DNA from: Sulfitobacter sp. LCG007
Lineage (GTDB): Bacteria > Pseudomonadota > Alphaproteobacteria > Rhodobacterales > Rhodobacteraceae
DNA: 64,000 bases
Direction of reading: 5' to 3'
Assembly (NCBI RefSeq): GCF_040801785.1
Contig: NZ_CP161805.1
Span: forward strand, 372,001-436,000
The notes under the pieces are model-generated. The model was not told where the DNA came from and made no database searches. It worked only from the letters and a program-made list of their open reading frames with translations. Positions 45,151 to 54,811 of the stretch are shown in pieces (within the stretch, counting starts at the first letter, position 1; every line of letters begins with the position of its first letter). A program made the position numbers and the translations under genes.

Positions 45151-45879
45151 TCAGGCTCGTGTCTTGAAGCGCCAACTCTCGTTGCCGGTCTCGACGATGT
45201 CGCAGTGGTGGGTGAGCCGGTCGAGGAGTGCGGTGGTCATCTTGGCATCGCCGAAGACGCTCGGCCATTCGCCGAAGTCGAGGTTCGTGGTGACGATCAC
45301 CGACGTGCGCTCGTAGAGGCGGCTGATCAGGTGGAAGAGCAACTGCCCGCCGGTCTGAGCGAACGGTAGGTATCCGAGTTCATCGAGGATGACGAAGTCG
45401 AGCCGGCACAGGATGTCCGCGGTGCGGCCCTGGCGGTCGGCGCGGGCCTCGGCGTCGAGCTTGTTGACGAGATCGACGACATTGAAGAACCGCCCCCGTT
45501 TACCGCTGCGGATACAGGCGCGCGCGATGCCGACGGCGAGATGCGACTTTCCCGTCCCGGTCCCACCGATCAGCACGACGTTGCGTTGCTGCTCGAGGAA
45601 GTCTCCGCCCGCCAGGTCGCGGACCAGCGTCTCGTTGACCGGCGTCTCCTCGAAGTCGAACTCGTCGATTTCCTTAGCCAGCGGCAGCTTGGCGATGGTC
45701 ATCTGGTATTTGATCGAGCGCGCCTGCTTCTCGCTGATCTCGGCCTTCAGAAGGTCGCCGACGATTTTCTGCGGCTCGTGCTGCCGCTTCACGGCGGTGG
45801 CGATGATCTCGTCATACGCCGCCTTCATTCCGTAGAGCTTGAGCTGGCCCATCACGTCCAGCACCTGCGATCTTTCCAT
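45151..45879 (-). CDS. istB: IstB-like ATP-binding transposition protein
   Basis: This 242-aa AAA+ helper of the IS21 transposase has Walker [16 protein letters not shown] and Walker [13 protein letters not shown]. The start lies inside the 3' end of istA (68-nt overlap), typical of IS21. Together with IstA it selects target DNA and stimulates transposition. ATG 45879 was preferred over 45903. Confidence 0.93.
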   Translation of the reverse strand: MERSQVLDVMGQLKLYGMKAAYDEIIATAVKRQHEPQKIVGDLLKAEISEKQARSIKYQMTIAKLPLAKEIDEFDFEETPVNETLVRDLAGGDFLEQQRNVVLIGGTGTGKSHLAVGIARACIRSGKRGRFFNVVDLVNKLDAEARADRQGRTADILCRLDFVILDELGYLPFAQTGGQLLFHLISRLYERTSVIVTTNLDFGEWPSVFGDAKMTTALLDRLTHHCDIVETGNESWRFKTRA

Positions 45880-47377
45880 GGTCCGGTCTCCTGAGGCTGT
45901 CATAGCGTCTGCAATCGGCGACCGGCTCGCAGCTCAGGCGCAGTGCGTCCGGTGTCGCGATGGTCAGGGGCGGCGCCGGCTCGCGGCGGCGGGCGAGGAT
46001 GTTCAGGACGACGGCAGACGAATGGACGCCCTCGCTCAGAGCCTCGGCGCAGGCCGCGTCCACCGCGTCCAGGCCGTCGGTCAGGATCGCGCTCAGGATC
46101 TCGACCATCTGGCGGTCGCCGTTCGGCACGCGGCCGAGCTTGCGCTGCACGCGCCGCATCGCCGCCGGCAATTCCCAGTCCTTGAACGGCGCGCCGTTCC
46201 GCAGCGCGCCCGGCTTTCGGGCGAGTACAGGCACGTAATGCAGCGGATCGAAGATGTCCTTGCCGCGACCGAAGGCGCGGGCGTGCTCGCCGACAATCTT
46301 GCCATCCTGCCAGATCTCGATCCGTTCGGCATAGGCACGGACCTCGACAGCCCGGCCGACCGCGCGGGCGTCGACCGAGTATCGGTTGTTATCGAACCGC
46401 ACGAGGCAAGTCTTCGACACGGAGGCAGGCACCGCGTGGAAGCCGTCGAACCGCCCGGCATAGGGCACGAGGCACGGTCGCTCTTCCTCGAACACCTCCC
46501 AGGTCGTCCGGTCGCGCATCTCCGGATGGGGGTGCGACTTCGCCCAGGCGACGCAGCGGTCCTCGAGCCAGGCATTGAGCTCGGCGTAGCTCTTGAACCG
46601 CGGCCGCGGCACGAAGAACCGCCGGCGCACCACGCCGACCTGGTTCTCGACCTGGCCCTTCTCCCAGCCGGAAGCAGGCGTGCAAGCGACCGGATCGACG
46701 AGGTAATGCCCGCACATCTGCTGGAAGCGGCGATTGTAAGCCCGATCCCGGCCGACGAAGATCGTGTCCACGGCGGTCTTCATGTTGTCGTAGATACCGC
46801 GCGCGCAGGCGCCGCCGAAGAAGGCGAAGGCCTTGTCGTGCGCGTCGAAGACCATCTCCTGGCTCTCGCGCGGATAGGCCCGCACGAACAGCATCCGACT
46901 GTAGCAGAGCCGGACATGCGCGACCTTCACCGTCGTGGTCACCCCGTCGATCAGGACGACCTCATGGCTCCAGTCGAACTGGTAGGCTTCGCCGGGATCG
47001 AAGCTCAAGGGCACGTAGGCGGCAGCCGAGGCTTCCCGTTCGGTCTTCGTCCACGACGAGGCATAGCGCCGGACGGCATCATAGCCGCCTTCGTAGCCGA
47101 GCGCCTGAAGCTCCTCGAAGATCCGGATGCGCGTGAGCCGGTCCCGCTTCGGTTTGCGGGCGTTCTCGGCCAGCATCCGGTCGAGCTCGTCCTTCCAGGG
47201 CCCTATCTTGGGCTGCGGCTGGACGCTGCGCTCGTAGCTGAACTCCGTTGCTCCGGACCGGATCACCCTGCGCACCGTGTTCCGCGATACGCGCAGCTCC
47301 CGGCAGATCTGCTTGATCGGCTTCTTGTCTTGGAAATACGCCCGACGGATCTTCGCGATTGTCTCCACGACCAACAT
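45812..47377 (-). CDS. istA: IS21-family transposase IstA
   Basis: This 521-aa DDE transposase has an N-terminal helix-turn-helix ([20 protein letters not shown]) and a catalytic core with [10 protein letters not shown] (first Asp), YDNMKTAVD (second Asp) and [12 protein letters not shown] (Glu). Length is typical. GGGAGCAGGTGCGGG precedes the ATG. It is read from the right end of the element and overlaps istB. Confidence 0.94.
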   Translation of the reverse strand: MLVVETIAKIRRAYFQDKKPIKQICRELRVSRNTVRRVIRSGATEFSYERSVQPQPKIGPWKDELDRMLAENARKPKRDRLTRIRIFEELQALGYEGGYDAVRRYASSWTKTEREASAAAYVPLSFDPGEAYQFDWSHEVVLIDGVTTTVKVAHVRLCYSRMLFVRAYPRESQEMVFDAHDKAFAFFGGACARGIYDNMKTAVDTIFVGRDRAYNRRFQQMCGHYLVDPVACTPASGWEKGQVENQVGVVRRRFFVPRPRFKSYAELNAWLEDRCVAWAKSHPHPEMRDRTTWEVFEEERPCLVPYAGRFDGFHAVPASVSKTCLVRFDNNRYSVDARAVGRAVEVRAYAERIEIWQDGKIVGEHARAFGRGKDIFDPLHYVPVLARKPGALRNGAPFKDWELPAAMRRVQRKLGRVPNGDRQMVEILSAILTDGLDAVDAACAEALSEGVHSSAVVLNILARRREPAPPLTIATPDALRLSCEPVADCRRYDSLRRPDHGKIAGAGRDGPAQALRNEGGV

Positions 47378-47487
47378 CCCGCACCTGCTCCCGGTTGCTC
47401 CAGGAGCATCATGGCCACCGATGTAAGGGGGTCATTTTTGGACGCCGATCACCCCGCTACGGGGTCATTTTTCCACGCCGGGTCACA

Positions 47488-47495
47488 AATTTGTG
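47488..47495. repeat. IS21 target-site duplication, right copy
   Basis: AATTTGTG, identical to 45012-45019. Rejoining the flanks gives an intergenic sequence, so the insertion did not split an obvious gene. Confidence 0.85.
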
Positions 47496-47634
47496 AAAGA
47501 CGGCTCAAATCGGACCTTCGCCGCAAGTTTCACGAAGGTCGGCTATGGGCCGGGAGCAGCGGCGCTTCCGGCTGAGGTCTCACACCTGCGCATCATGCAG
47601 TCCCTAGCTGACTCACGAAGGTCTCGAGGAGAAG

Positions 47635-48009
47635 TCACCTCGCCGCTGTATCGTCAGCGGCCGTCGAGAGAAGTGCTTCAAGGAGCCCTGGTTCAAGCCA
47701 ATTCCGGTCTTCCAGAACCTCTGCATCGACAACGGTCGGCTGACGCTTCAGCTCTTCCAGGCCAGACGCCATGATGCGTGACACGCGATATCCGCCGCGT
47801 CGGCATAGATAGACGGAACCTGATCGACCAAGAAAGCGGTATTCAAGGTCGTCCGCATGAACGGTTTGGATGCCTGAGTTTATTCGCCAGGCATCCCCGT
47901 CGAGATACCCACCGTGCCAGCCACCTAACACTCTGAGCTGAGTGAAAGTTCTGTCCCGCGTCGCACACGAAACTTTCAGAACCACCCAATCGTCAGGTGA
48001 ATATTCCAT
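47635..48009 (-). CDS. Hypothetical protein, unrecognised
   Basis: A 124-aa frame opening MEYSPDDWVVLKVSCATRDR and containing RVLGGWHGGYLDGDAWRINS has a mixed beta composition, with no membrane or signal features. The GGAG in ATGGAGAAATCGAAC supports ATG 48009 over 48024. It may be accessory cargo of the island. Function unknown. Confidence 0.5.
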   Translation of the reverse strand: MEYSPDDWVVLKVSCATRDRTFTQLRVLGGWHGGYLDGDAWRINSGIQTVHADDLEYRFLGRSGSVYLCRRGGYRVSRIMASGLEELKRQPTVVDAEVLEDRNWLEPGLLEALLSTAADDTAAR

Positions 48010-48125
48010 GTTCGATTTCTCCATAGTTCATTTTCGGTAGCGCGATATGTGGGGGCGTGACACCGTCGGCCAGGGATGAAGCCTGGTGCAGATTTCATCG
48101 AGGTTTGCGCATTTGGTGCGGTGAA

Positions 48126-48452
48126 TTAGGATTGCCGGAGGCTTTTTGGGGATCTTGTTTCAGATCTACCGCGATGCTGTAACCTTGTGCGGGCCAGGTC
48201 CTGCGCCCGAGCGCGCCTCTCCGCGGGGCTGGGAGCGAGAGAGTCGTTGATCGGGAGAGCCTGAATGGGCGGGGCGCCTTCGACAAAGCGCTTCACCCTT
48301 TCGGGATCAGGGGCAGCCGACCGCGTCGTCCCAGAATAGGCGACGATGACACGGAAGAGGCCGAACAGGCAGACGTGCATCCCGGTGATCGAGATCAGCG
48401 CGTCCGTGCTCAGCAATCCGGACCACTCTCGTGCCAGTGAGAGCATAGTCAT
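48126..48452 (-). CDS. Small membrane protein, tandem paralogue 2
   Basis: This 108-aa protein has an N-terminal hydrophobic segment (ALISITGMHVCLFGLFRVIV) and then AAPDPERVKRFVEGAPPI, a block shared with the gene just upstream. The ATG overlaps that gene's stop by ATGA. The tail is Arg-rich and disordered-looking. The pair looks like a local duplication. Function unknown. Confidence 0.5.
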   Translation of the reverse strand: MTMLSLAREWSGLLSTDALISITGMHVCLFGLFRVIVAYSGTTRSAAPDPERVKRFVEGAPPIQALPINDSLAPSPAERRARAQDLARTRLQHRGRSETRSPKSLRQS

Positions 48453-48715
48453 CGACTTCCGCCCTGAGGATCGTGACCATATGCTTCTGGGTCGGCCCTG
48501 GTCGTCGAAGGGCCCTGCGCATCAATGCCAGCGCTCTCGTGGTCGGCCCGAAGGAGATGCTTCGGCAGGGGAGGAGCAGTTTCGATGAAACGGCGGACGC
48601 GTTCCGGATCGGGCTCGGCAGAGCGGATGCTCTGCCCGTAAATCATCAGCGATCGGATGATGGCGCTCGCGCCGATCACCATGCCTGCAATTCCCAGGAG
48701 GGCGCCCATGGTCAT
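48449..48715 (-). CDS. Small membrane protein, tandem paralogue 1
   Basis: This 88-aa protein has one or two hydrophobic segments (MGALLGIAGMVIGASAIIRS) and the block AEPDPERVRRFIETAPPL shared with the next gene. Its ATG overlaps the stop of an upstream 5'-truncated frame by ATGA, and its stop overlaps the next ATG in the same way. Function unknown. Confidence 0.5.
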   Translation of the reverse strand: MTMGALLGIAGMVIGASAIIRSLMIYGQSIRSAEPDPERVRRFIETAPPLPKHLLRADHESAGIDAQGPSTTRADPEAYGHDPQGGSR

Positions 48716-49080
48716 TGATCGCCCCCGTTTACGTCCTGTGGCTCGGTCGTCGCTGCCCGGGCGAGCGCGACGATGACATCGGTTGCGTAGTACGCGTCTC
48801 CTTCCGGCACGACAGGGCAGGCGCATCCCCTCAACGCGTGACGCAGAAGGGCGCGCGTTTCGGGTGTGAGCTTGTCCACCAGGACAGGAACGCCGGTTTC
48901 GCTGCACCGAAGCGCGTGCTTGAAGTCCTGCTCGAGTGCCTCTCGGTCGGCCGGCAGTTCCCTAACCTCACTCGAGGGCTGCGTGTTCAGCGCCGCCGCA
49001 ATGAAGCAGACCTCCGCCAGGTCATCCTCGTCGTCGCCGTGATCCTCGTCCGGGTAGCGGGGGATGGTCTCGCTGAGATG
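48712..49080 (-). pseudogene. 5'-truncated gene remnant
   Basis: Read on the minus strand, 122 codons are open (about LSETIPRYPDEDHGDDEDDL to TTEPQDVNGGDQ, with VLVDKLTPETRALLRHALRG in the middle) before a stop that overlaps the next ATG. No suitable start exists: an in-frame TGA lies immediately upstream at 49081-49083. The frame looks like genuine coding sequence that has lost its beginning. The loss coincides with the start of the TniQ-like remnant on the other strand. Confidence 0.5.
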
Positions 49081-50007
49081 TCATGGCTCGCTGATCAGAC
49101 TCTCGAACAGGTTCTGGCCGCGTCCGAGATGATCGGCGGCGTCCTGCAGCACGGCCACAAGGTCAAGCTGACCAGGCTGTCCCCGGCAGAGACCGAGGAG
49201 GCCACGGACATCGGCTTTTCGGTCTGCAGCGAAGGTCCTGACGCAGTTGAGGAAGCTCTGGACACCATCCGTCAGACGTCTCCCGCCAATGCCGTGCAGG
49301 CGGGCCCCTTGGCATACTATGGCGCACTCTTCGACTGGCTGGATCGCCGGAGCAATTCCATTGATCCCGGGCCGATCCGCTACATCCTTCGAAACCATAT
49401 CGTGAAGCATTCCGCTGTGGAGCCCGGCACCACGGTTTTGGGCGCGGAGATCACCGAACGGCGCTATCACACCCTCTACAGCCTGGCCGCCGTTGTTGGG
49501 ATTGACCGTTCGCGTCTGTCGCGCCTCCTGAGGAAGCTTGGGGAGATCCCCGCCAATGCGACCGAGGTCGACTGCGGGAGGATGGTCTTCGAAGCGGCCA
49601 CCGCGGTTCCGATGGTCAAGGCGTTCAAGACAGCAGTGCCCTTACGTGATGTCCCCGAGTATATTGGAGCATCGAAGCGCCAGGTCGAAACCCTCTACCG
49701 CGAAGGAATCGTTTTGCCCCTAGTGCCCAGATTCGGACCTGGCTCAGTCCGCCATGTTGTCTTCTGCCGGAAACATCTGGATGAACTTCTGGCCAAGATT
49801 GCCTCTTTGCCGGAAGCCGATCCCTTCTGCGGTGGCGATCTCCACCCGATTTCCTAGGCCTGCCAGCATGGGGCCGGTCGCTTCGAACACCTCTTCGCCG
49901 AAATTCTTCAGGGGAAGATCCCGGCATTTCGAAATCCCGGCCGGACTGGCATCGGATCCATCGTTGTCGATGTCGGCACCCTCGTCGGCGCGAGAAACGC
50001 GGCCTGA
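49078..50007 (+). pseudogene. TniQ-like remnant, truncated and with an in-frame stop
   Basis: The translated region from ATG 49078 (MSWLADQTLEQVLAASEMIG) resembles the middle and C-terminal part of TniQ-like proteins: VKHSAVEPGTTVLGAEITER, LYSLAAVVGIDRSRLSRLLR, VPEYIGASKRQVETLYREG. The usual N-terminal zinc-binding part is missing. At 49855-49857 an in-frame TAG interrupts the frame, which then continues without shift (ACQHGAGRFEHLFAEILQGK...) to a TGA at 50005-50007. The frame is open upstream to 48715 only as a shadow of the opposite gene. The family call is from memory and moderate. Confidence 0.5.
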
Positions 50008-50032
50008 ACACACATCGCAGATCTGGAGATCA

Positions 50033-50060
50033 AGCCCGCTTCTGCGGGCTTTTCCTTTTT
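50033..50060 (+). terminator. Rho-independent terminator after the TniQ-like remnant
   Basis: AGCCCGC (50033-50039) and GCGGGCT (50044-50050) form a 7-bp stem with a 4-nt loop, then TTTCCTTTTT. Its position suits the original 3' end of the plus-strand gene. Confidence 0.85.
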
Positions 50061-50273
50061 GATTTCATGGCTTCGCGGGATGTTACCCCGATTTTCGCGA
50101 GATCCTTGCTCCCAGCACGAAATGTCGTAATTTAACCCATTGAATACAGATGGTTTTTTGGATCACATGGAGACAACCTTGGCCCCACTTACAGAACGGC
50201 GCGTCCCGAGGCGGATGCAGTCTGCGGCCGCCCCGGATTGATCCACCGACGCGGCGTGTTAGTTTCAAGCCGC

Positions 50274-50924
50274 ATGAACAGATCGACGGTGCTGATCCTT
50301 GTCCTGCTTGCGGCCTGCGGGCGCGGCGTGCCCGACGATGCGCGTATCGTCGTCGCGGGCGACTCGGTCATGGCATGGAACCGGCTAGCAGGTGCGTCGG
50401 TCGCGGACCGGCTGCAGGACCGTCTGGGAGAGAGGGTTGGCGACGTCTCGATGCCCGGCGCGCGGATCGAAGATGGACGCGGTGCCTTCAGCATTTCGTC
50501 GCAGCTCGAAGATGTCAGGGTGGAATGGGTGGTGCTGAACGGCGGAGCCAATGACCTGAACGCCGGCTGCGACTGTGCCGAATGCAATGGCGTGCTGGAT
50601 CGACTGATCTCGGAGGACGGCACCCGCGGCGCGATACCGGCGCTGGTATCCGGCCTTCGGCTGCGCGGGTCCAGGGTCATATGGGCGGACTATTATACTT
50701 CGCCCCTCTACGCCGGGACTGCCTGTGAAGCGCCCTACCGGATGCTTGAGGCGCGCTTGCGGCGAATGGCGGATTCGCGTGACGGAGTGAGCCTCGTGGA
50801 CATGGATGACGTGTTCCGGCCCGATGACCCCTCGCTATTCGCGTCCGATCGGACCCATCCCTCAGAAATCGGGTCGGCGCGCATCGCGGCGCTTGTGGCG
50901 CCCCTGCTGCAAGGCACCGACTGA
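50274..50924 (+). CDS. SGNH/GDSL-type lipoprotein hydrolase
   Basis: This 216-aa protein has a lipobox (ILVLLAACGRG) and the SGNH blocks: GDSVMAWN (Ser), NGGANDL (Asn) and SDRTHPSEIG (Asp, His). A cysteine-rich loop CDCAECN is inserted near the middle. It is likely an outer-membrane or periplasmic esterase/acyl hydrolase of unknown substrate. It converges with the catabolic operon and is the first core-like gene after the island. Confidence 0.82.
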   Translation: MNRSTVLILVLLAACGRGVPDDARIVVAGDSVMAWNRLAGASVADRLQDRLGERVGDVSMPGARIEDGRGAFSISSQLEDVRVEWVVLNGGANDLNAGCDCAECNGVLDRLISEDGTRGAIPALVSGLRLRGSRVIWADYYTSPLYAGTACEAPYRMLEARLRRMADSRDGVSLVDMDDVFRPDDPSLFASDRTHPSEIGSARIAALVAPLLQGTD

Positions 50925-50963
50925 GACCTCAGGCGGAAAGCACACGGGCGCGCTGCTCCGGCT

Positions 50964-51608
50964 TCAGTCGATCCCGCCGAGGCACGCCATGATATCGTCG
51001 ATCATCACGAGCGGCATGCCCCGGGCCGCATCGAGGCTCGCGATATCGGCGTAGGTCGCCATCCGCCCGTCGTCCGTCATCGCCTCGCAGAGAACACCCG
51101 TTTCGGGCAAGCCCGCCAATTGCATCAGGGCCAGCGTCGCTTCCGTATGGCCGCGCCGCTCGCGCAGGCCCGCGCGCCGCGCCACGAGGGGGAAGACGTG
51201 CCCGGGGCGTCGCAGATCGCCCGCGCTGGCGCCTTCGGCGCAGAGGGCGGCAATGGTGCGGGTCCGGTCCCGCGCCGATACGCCGGTCGTCACACCGCTC
51301 GCGGCTTCGACCGATACGGTGAATGGAGTCCTGTAGGGCGACGCATTGTCGGCGACCATCGCGGGAAGACACATGTGGCGGGCGTGGTCCTCGGTGATCA
51401 CGGCGCAAACGATGCCCGAGCCATGGCGGATCATCAGGGACATTTGCGCCTCGGTCAGCGTCCGGGCCGCGAAGACGAAGTCGCACTCGTTCTCGCGGGC
51501 GGGATCGTCAGCGACAATGACGCCGTCGCCCCGCTGAAGGGCCGCTATCGCATCCGCCATTGCCGGAGACATTGTCCGGGCCCGCGTCAACTGCGTCGGA
51601 TGGTGCAT
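50964..51608 (-). CDS. ribB: 3,4-dihydroxy-2-butanone-4-phosphate synthase (RibB paralogue)
   Basis: This 214-aa enzyme makes the four-carbon precursor of riboflavin from ribulose 5-phosphate. Key blocks are DDPARENECDF (usual DDxxRENEGD, with Gly replaced by Cys), RHGSGIVC (catalytic Cys), GVTTGVSARDR, RPGHVFPL and HTEATLALM. No GTP cyclohydrolase II domain is fused. AGGAG lies before ATG 51608. It is the last gene of the GntR-controlled operon, so it probably raises flavin supply for the flavin-dependent RutA-like enzyme. Confidence 0.88.
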   Translation of the reverse strand: MHHPTQLTRARTMSPAMADAIAALQRGDGVIVADDPARENECDFVFAARTLTEAQMSLMIRHGSGIVCAVITEDHARHMCLPAMVADNASPYRTPFTVSVEAASGVTTGVSARDRTRTIAALCAEGASAGDLRRPGHVFPLVARRAGLRERRGHTEATLALMQLAGLPETGVLCEAMTDDGRMATYADIASLDAARGMPLVMIDDIMACLGGID

Positions 51609-51622
51609 GCTGAAATCTCCTG

Positions 51623-52108
51623 TCACGCAATTCTGGCCAGGGTGCCGAAGCTGCCCTCGTGGTAGGTAAGGGGGGCGGCGGCGTCTTGCAGCCAGACGTC
51701 CGCGATCTCTCCGAAAAGGACGGTGTGGGTGCCTTGGGCCATCTGGTGCGTCGTGCGGCAGTCGAAGCTGACGCAGGCCCCCTCCAGCGCAGGGGCCCCG
51801 GTCTGTCGCGTGACCCAGGTCCCGACCTCGAACCGGGTGTCCCGGTCCCGTGGCGTCGCAAAGCGGATGGCGATGTCGGATTGGGGCGCCGACAGGACGT
51901 TGACGCAGAACGAGCCGGCCTGCATGAGATGGGCGTGGATCGATGCCGTGCGGTTGACGCAGATCAGCAGGGTCGGAGGCTCGGCGCAGACCGACGTGAC
52001 GGCCGTGGCGATCAGCCCGTAGCGCCGACCGTCCTGCTCGGTGGTGATCAGGCTGACGCCTGCCGCAAGGCGGCGCATGCCCTTTGTGAACGCTTCAGAC
52101 TGTGTCAA
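51623..52108 (-). CDS. Flavin reductase (RutF-like)
   Basis: This 161-aa protein is of the FMN-binding split-barrel flavin reductase family: MRRLAAGVSLITTEQDGRRY near the N-terminus, ATAVTSVCAEPPTLLICVNR and GSFCVNVLSA. It should supply reduced FMN to the RutA-like monooxygenase. TTG 52108 is preferred: AAGGGAG lies about 8 nt upstream and it gives the usual N-terminal helix. ATG 52078 is the alternative. It overlaps the upstream amidase by 14 nt. Confidence 0.85.
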   Translation of the reverse strand: MTQSEAFTKGMRRLAAGVSLITTEQDGRRYGLIATAVTSVCAEPPTLLICVNRTASIHAHLMQAGSFCVNVLSAPQSDIAIRFATPRDRDTRFEVGTWVTRQTGAPALEGACVSFDCRTTHQMAQGTHTVLFGEIADVWLQDAAAPLTYHEGSFGTLARIA

Positions 52109-53369
52109 ACGTGGTCTCCCTTGACGCGAAATACGGAGCGATCCGGCCGGCGATCTGAAGAAGCATCCCGTCGGACGCGCGCGGACCGACAAGCTGGAGG
52201 CCGATGGGAAGCCCATCGTGCGACCCGCCCGGCAGGGCGACACAGGGCATCTGCATGGCCGTCCACAGCGAATTGAAGACCGGATCGCCCGGGGCGCGAC
52301 CAAGCGGGGCCGTGCCCGGTGCCGCGGGCGCAAGCAAGGCGTCGACTTCCGCATCCTCCATGAGCCGCTCGAGGCGCGCGGCCAGCAGGGCAAGGCGGTC
52401 ACGGGCCTCAAAGGCGTCGCGCATGGTCTTTGTGCTGCGGCTGGCGATGCGCTCGTGAAAGTCGGGATGCAGGTCTTCACCATCGTTGCGGGCCAGCGGC
52501 AGGAATGCCGCGGCGCCTTCGGCGAACATGACCGCCCGGTGCAGCTCGTCGAGTTCCGCGAATTCGGGCGTCAGATCGAAGCGCACGATGTCGGGAAGCT
52601 CTGCGGCCGTCTCCAGAAGCGCGGCCATGGGCGCCGTCAGACGGTCGCTGTAGGGCGTCCTGCACAGCCCGATACGGATCCGCCCGGGCGTGCGGGGCGT
52701 CGGCAGGTCGAACACCTGCGACAACAGTACCAGATCGGCAAGATCGCGGGCGTGAAATCCGACCGTGTCGAAGCTGGGAGCGTATCGCTTCAGCCCCTCG
52801 GTCGAGATCAGGCCGAAACTGGGTTTCATCGCGTTGATCCCGCAGAAGCTCGCGGGGCGGATCGTCGATCCCCCGGTCTGGGTCGATATGGCCAGCGGCA
52901 CATGAAAATCGGCAACGGCAGCCGCCGAACCCGCCGAGGAGCCTCCCGGGGTGTGCCGCGGATCGGCGGGGTTTCCGGTTGCCGCATTGCGCCCTGCCGC
53001 AGCGAATTCGGTTGTGTCGGTCTTCCCGAGCATGATCGCGCCCGCGGCACGCAGCATTGCAACCGCCGCCGCGTCCCGCGCGGGCCGGTTGCCCGCGAAC
53101 AGGGGTGAATTGTGGCTGGTCGGCATTTCGGCGGTGTCGAAGACATCCTTCACGCCGACCGGGAGTCCGGCAAGCGGACGCGGATCGTCGGCCCCGATGG
53201 CGGCGGCCTGCGCTTCGGCCTGCGGGTTCAGGCAAAGCCAGGCCCGGATCTCGCCATCGCGCTCCGAGATCCGCTCCAGACAGGCACGCGTCAGGTCGAG
53301 TGCCGAAAAGTCACCGCGCCGGATTCCGGCGAGGGCTGCCGTGGCGGTCAGATGCGCAAGTTCCGTCAT
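52095..53369 (-). CDS. Amidase-signature hydrolase A
   Basis: This 424-aa enzyme has the full Ser-cisSer-Lys triad of the amidase signature family: Lys74 (PVGVKDVFD), Ser144 (GGSSAGS) and nucleophile Ser168 (TQTGGSTIRPA). Family members cleave amides, ureas or carbamates in the cytoplasm. Its start overlaps amidase B's stop by ATGA. It lies in the RutA-like operon, where RutB would be expected, so it may hydrolyse a ring-opened ureide. The substrate is inferred, not shown. Confidence 0.88.
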   Translation of the reverse strand: MTELAHLTATAALAGIRRGDFSALDLTRACLERISERDGEIRAWLCLNPQAEAQAAAIGADDPRPLAGLPVGVKDVFDTAEMPTSHNSPLFAGNRPARDAAAVAMLRAAGAIMLGKTDTTEFAAAGRNAATGNPADPRHTPGGSSAGSAAAVADFHVPLAISTQTGGSTIRPASFCGINAMKPSFGLISTEGLKRYAPSFDTVGFHARDLADLVLLSQVFDLPTPRTPGRIRIGLCRTPYSDRLTAPMAALLETAAELPDIVRFDLTPEFAELDELHRAVMFAEGAAAFLPLARNDGEDLHPDFHERIASRSTKTMRDAFEARDRLALLAARLERLMEDAEVDALLAPAAPGTAPLGRAPGDPVFNSLWTAMQMPCVALPGGSHDGLPIGLQLVGPRASDGMLLQIAGRIAPYFASRETTFDTV

Positions 53370-54811
53370 GGCCGCGCCAGGTGGTGATCGGTGATCGACT
53401 GGAAGGCCGCCCCGAGCGACAGGACGAGGGCATCCTCGCAGGGACGCCCAACGATCTGGATCCCGACGGGCAGACCGTTGCGGCCCTTTCCGGACGGCAG
53501 CATCAGCGCAGGAAATCCCGTGAGGTCCCAGATCATCGTATTGCGCGAAATGATGTCGAAGCCGAAAGTCTCGTCGTCCACCTCGATCCGCAGCCCGTCA
53601 AGAAGCCCAGCCTCGCCCCCGATACCCGGCGTCACGAGAAGGTCGATGTTCCATTTCTCCAGCACATGGCCGATCAGGGCGGTACGGTGTGACATCGCAA
53701 GAAGATAATCCGCAGCCGACAGTCCGTCGCCCCGGGCGATGCGGGCCTGCAGGCCCGCGTCCTGTTCGGATCGGCGGTCGGCGTTGTGGCGCTGGCTGGC
53801 AGAAAGCTCGGCGGTCAGGATCGTCCAGCCGGCTTCGTGGTTCGTCGACATGTCGCCAAACATGTCTGCGGCGCTGACCGGCACACATGTCGCGCCAAGC
53901 CTCTCCATCTCCGACAGGGCGTCCGACCATGCGTCCAGGACGGCGCTGTCGACCATTTCGGTGAACCAGCCGTCCGGCACGCCGATGCGCAAAGGTCTGG
54001 GCGGCATCGGCGCGACGTCGGCCATCACCTGCATGACCCGCGCGATGTCCGACGCCGAAAGGCCGAGCGGTCCCAGATGGTCGAGCGTCCAGCTCAGTGG
54101 CGCGACACCTTGCGTCGATACCAGCCCTCGGGTCGGCTTGAGGCCGGTCACTCCGCACCAGCAGGCGGGGACGCGGATAGATCCGCCGGTATCCGTCCCA
54201 AGTGCGAATGGCAGGATGCGCCGGGCCACGGCGGCGCCGGAGCCGGTCGACGATCCGCCCGTCCAGCGGCGTGGATCATGAGGGTTCGTCACGACGCCGT
54301 GGCGGGGATTGAAGGGGGACCCTGCGGCGAATTCGGTCGTCGCAAGCATCGCCACCGGAATCGCACCCGCTGCCCGCAGCCGGGCAACGGCCGGCGCGTC
54401 CCGCGCAGCGATCCGCGATCCGGCAAGCAGCGATCCGCAGGTGATCTCTCCGCCCGCGACGTCGACGATGGCCTTCACGCCGAAAGGCACCCCTTCGAGT
54501 GCGCGCGCGGTGCCGTCGGCCCATCGCCGAGCAGACTCCGCGATCTGGGCCTCGGTATCGAGGATCGACAGCACCGCCTCGGATGCAGGGGCCGGGCGGC
54601 ACAGGGATTCGATCCGCGCGATCTGCTCGGCCGGCGTCGTTTCACCTTCCGCATAAAGTTGCAAAAGCGCGGCGATCCCATCGGGCACATGTGCAGCACC
54701 TTCCGGGGTTCCGGTGCCGGTCCGGGGCTTGCCCAGATGCAGATCGAACCGTGCGAACGGATCGGCGGGCGGGTCCGCGCCCGGCCCGCCCGGCAGCACG
54801 CCGTCCATCAT
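53366..54811 (-). CDS. Amidase-signature hydrolase B
   Basis: This 481-aa amidase has Lys113 ([11 protein letters not shown]), Ser187 ([12 protein letters not shown]) and nucleophile Ser211 ([12 protein letters not shown]). It carries an N-terminal extension of about 75 residues ([20 protein letters not shown]) not seen in amidase A. Its ATG at 54811 overlaps the RutA-like stop by ATGA. Much longer in-frame sequence upstream shadows the RutA gene and was discarded. Part of a three-amidase set in the locus. Confidence 0.88.
   Translation of the reverse strand: MMDGVLPGGPGADPPADPFARFDLHLGKPRTGTGTPEGAAHVPDGIAALLQLYAEGETTPAEQIARIESLCRPAPASEAVLSILDTEAQIAESARRWADGTARALEGVPFGVKAIVDVAGGEITCGSLLAGSRIAARDAPAVARLRAAGAIPVAMLATTEFAAGSPFNPRHGVVTNPHDPRRWTGGSSTGSGAAVARRILPFALGTDTGGSIRVPACWCGVTGLKPTRGLVSTQGVAPLSWTLDHLGPLGLSASDIARVMQVMADVAPMPPRPLRIGVPDGWFTEMVDSAVLDAWSDALSEMERLGATCVPVSAADMFGDMSTNHEAGWTILTAELSASQRHNADRRSEQDAGLQARIARGDGLSAADYLLAMSHRTALIGHVLEKWNIDLLVTPGIGGEAGLLDGLRIEVDDETFGFDIISRNTMIWDLTGFPALMLPSGKGRNGLPVGIQIVGRPCEDALVLSLGAAFQSITDHHLARP

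Larger units (their letters stand above)
45020..47487 (-). mobile_element. IS21-family insertion sequence (about 2.47 kb)
   Basis: The element starts TGTCAATCGGCGG and ends ...CGGGTCACA. Its ends align without gaps over about 30 bp when the right end is reversed, with the shared block TGACCCCGTA. A second internal repeat, GGCGTCCAAAA-TGACCCC, follows at both ends, as expected for the multiple terminal repeats of IS21. It carries istA and istB and is flanked by a perfect 8-bp duplication (AATTTGTG). All features look intact, so it may be recent and active. Confidence 0.93.

Noticed and set aside
45839-47575. Plus-strand open frame of 578 codons across the IS element
   Set aside because: It mirrors istA on the other strand and crosses the element border; no domains.
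47493-47774. 93-codon plus-strand frame beginning in the IS target duplication
   Set aside because: It overlaps a better-supported minus-strand gene and has no ribosome site or domain.
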